From Acidimicrobiaceae bacterium (GTDB taxonomy: Bacteria > Actinomycetota > Acidimicrobiia > Acidimicrobiales > RAAP-2), in assembly GCA_003133075.1 (NCBI GenBank), contig PKZN01000034.1:1-5980 (forward strand): a DNA stretch of 5,980 nucleotides. The letters run 5' to 3'. Below are positions 5,657-5,980 of this stretch, piece after piece; within the stretch, counting starts at the first letter, position 1, and every line of letters begins with the position of its first letter. The position numbers were made by a program, and so were the translations under genes. The notes under the pieces were generated by a model, which was given only the letters and a program-made list of their open reading frames with translations, made no database searches and was not told where the DNA came from.

Positions 5657-5980
5657 CTAGAGACCGAGGCGCGCTAGGTAGCCAACGCCCATGACCGCCG
5701 CTTCGCACCCCAGTCGTGCGAGTGACTCAACGTCCGCGTCATTTCGTACCCCGCCAGCCGCGACGACCGCGATGCCACTGGCGCACGCGACCTTGTAGAG
5801 CTCGAGGTCCGGTCCCCGCATCGTCCCGTCGCGCTCGATTGCGGTGACGTGGAGGCGAACGACGCCCGCGCTACGGCATCGCTCAAGTGCGTCCTCCAGG
5901 GTGACCTCCGATAAATCGGTCCAGCCCCGAACGCCGAGTCGGCCGTCTTTGATATCCAGTGCGGCCACGAGTTGGTCACC
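5657..5980 (-). CDS. hisA: HisA-like phosphoribosylformimino-AICAR ribotide isomerase, 5' partial
   Basis: HisA opens the ribose ring of ProFAR to give PRFAR, the fourth step of histidine biosynthesis, in the cytoplasm. Only the C-terminal 107 residues of this beta/alpha barrel are in the window; the frame is open to the right-hand edge. Visible barrel blocks, numbered from the window edge: GDQLVAALDIKDG (1-13) with the strand aspartate used in catalysis by family members, VRGW (17-20, a HisA hallmark rather than HisF), VTAIERDGTMRGPDLELY (about 45-62) with the conserved Thr and Asp of the active-site loop, and VVAAGGV (about 72-78) for a phosphate site. The protein ends at GYLARLGL, about ten residues short of the usual HisA end after this strand. 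It could instead be the bifunctional HisA/TrpF enzyme PriA of actinobacteria; the visible part cannot decide. The GNAT gene follows on the same strand. Confidence 0.88.
   Translation of the reverse strand, partial: GDQLVAALDIKDGRLGVRGWTDLSEVTLEDALERCRSAGVVRLHVTAIERDGTMRGPDLELYKVACASGIAVVAAGGVRNDADVESLARLGCEAAVMGVGYLARLGL

Overview
This is a GC-rich window with a strong preference for G or C at third codon positions. The recognisable proteins look actinobacterial: an actinobacterial-type secreted GGAHCC-motif protein, an arginine-rich cytoplasmic N-terminus on a polyamine permease, and a tandem-GNAT protein next to a histidine gene. My best guess is a high-GC actinobacterium, perhaps of the Acidimicrobiia, but this is inference from protein style and not proven.

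Layout. (1) Positions 1-2704, plus strand: the 3' part of a spermidine/putrescine-type ABC importer operon. It holds a substrate-binding protein whose 5' end lies outside the window, then a PotB-type permease, then a PotC-type permease. The genes overlap, so they are very probably co-transcribed and translationally coupled. The ATPase (PotA) is not in the window and may lie upstream. (2) Positions 2705-2804: a convergent intergenic gap with a strong GC hairpin after the operon and a hairpin plus T-run that would terminate the opposing gene. (3) Positions 2805-3455, minus strand: a DoxX-family four-helix membrane protein. (4) Positions 3456-3697: a divergent intergenic region with several short repeats and palindromes that could be operators. 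(5) Positions 3698-4552, plus strand: a secreted protein of unknown function with a GGAHCC motif. (6) Positions 4553-4697: a short convergent gap. (7) Positions 4698-5980, minus strand: the 3' end of a HisA-like isomerase gene, a possible 25-residue small ORF, and a tandem GNAT acetyltransferase, spaced like one transcription unit.

How the genes work together. The Pot proteins form one importer: the extracytoplasmic receptor delivers a polyamine to the PotB/PotC channel, powered by an ATPase not seen here. HisA belongs to histidine biosynthesis, and the GNAT protein probably sits at the tail of that operon. The DoxX and GGAHCC genes are divergent neighbours that could share regulatory DNA, but no functional link is visible.

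I found no mobile element, CRISPR array, rRNA or tRNA gene, and no convincing new multi-gene system. The points most worth a second look are the permease with a changed EAA motif and no obvious start codon, the GGAHCC protein with a decayed acidic loop, the repeat-bearing divergent promoter region, and the small ORF between hisA and the GNAT gene.
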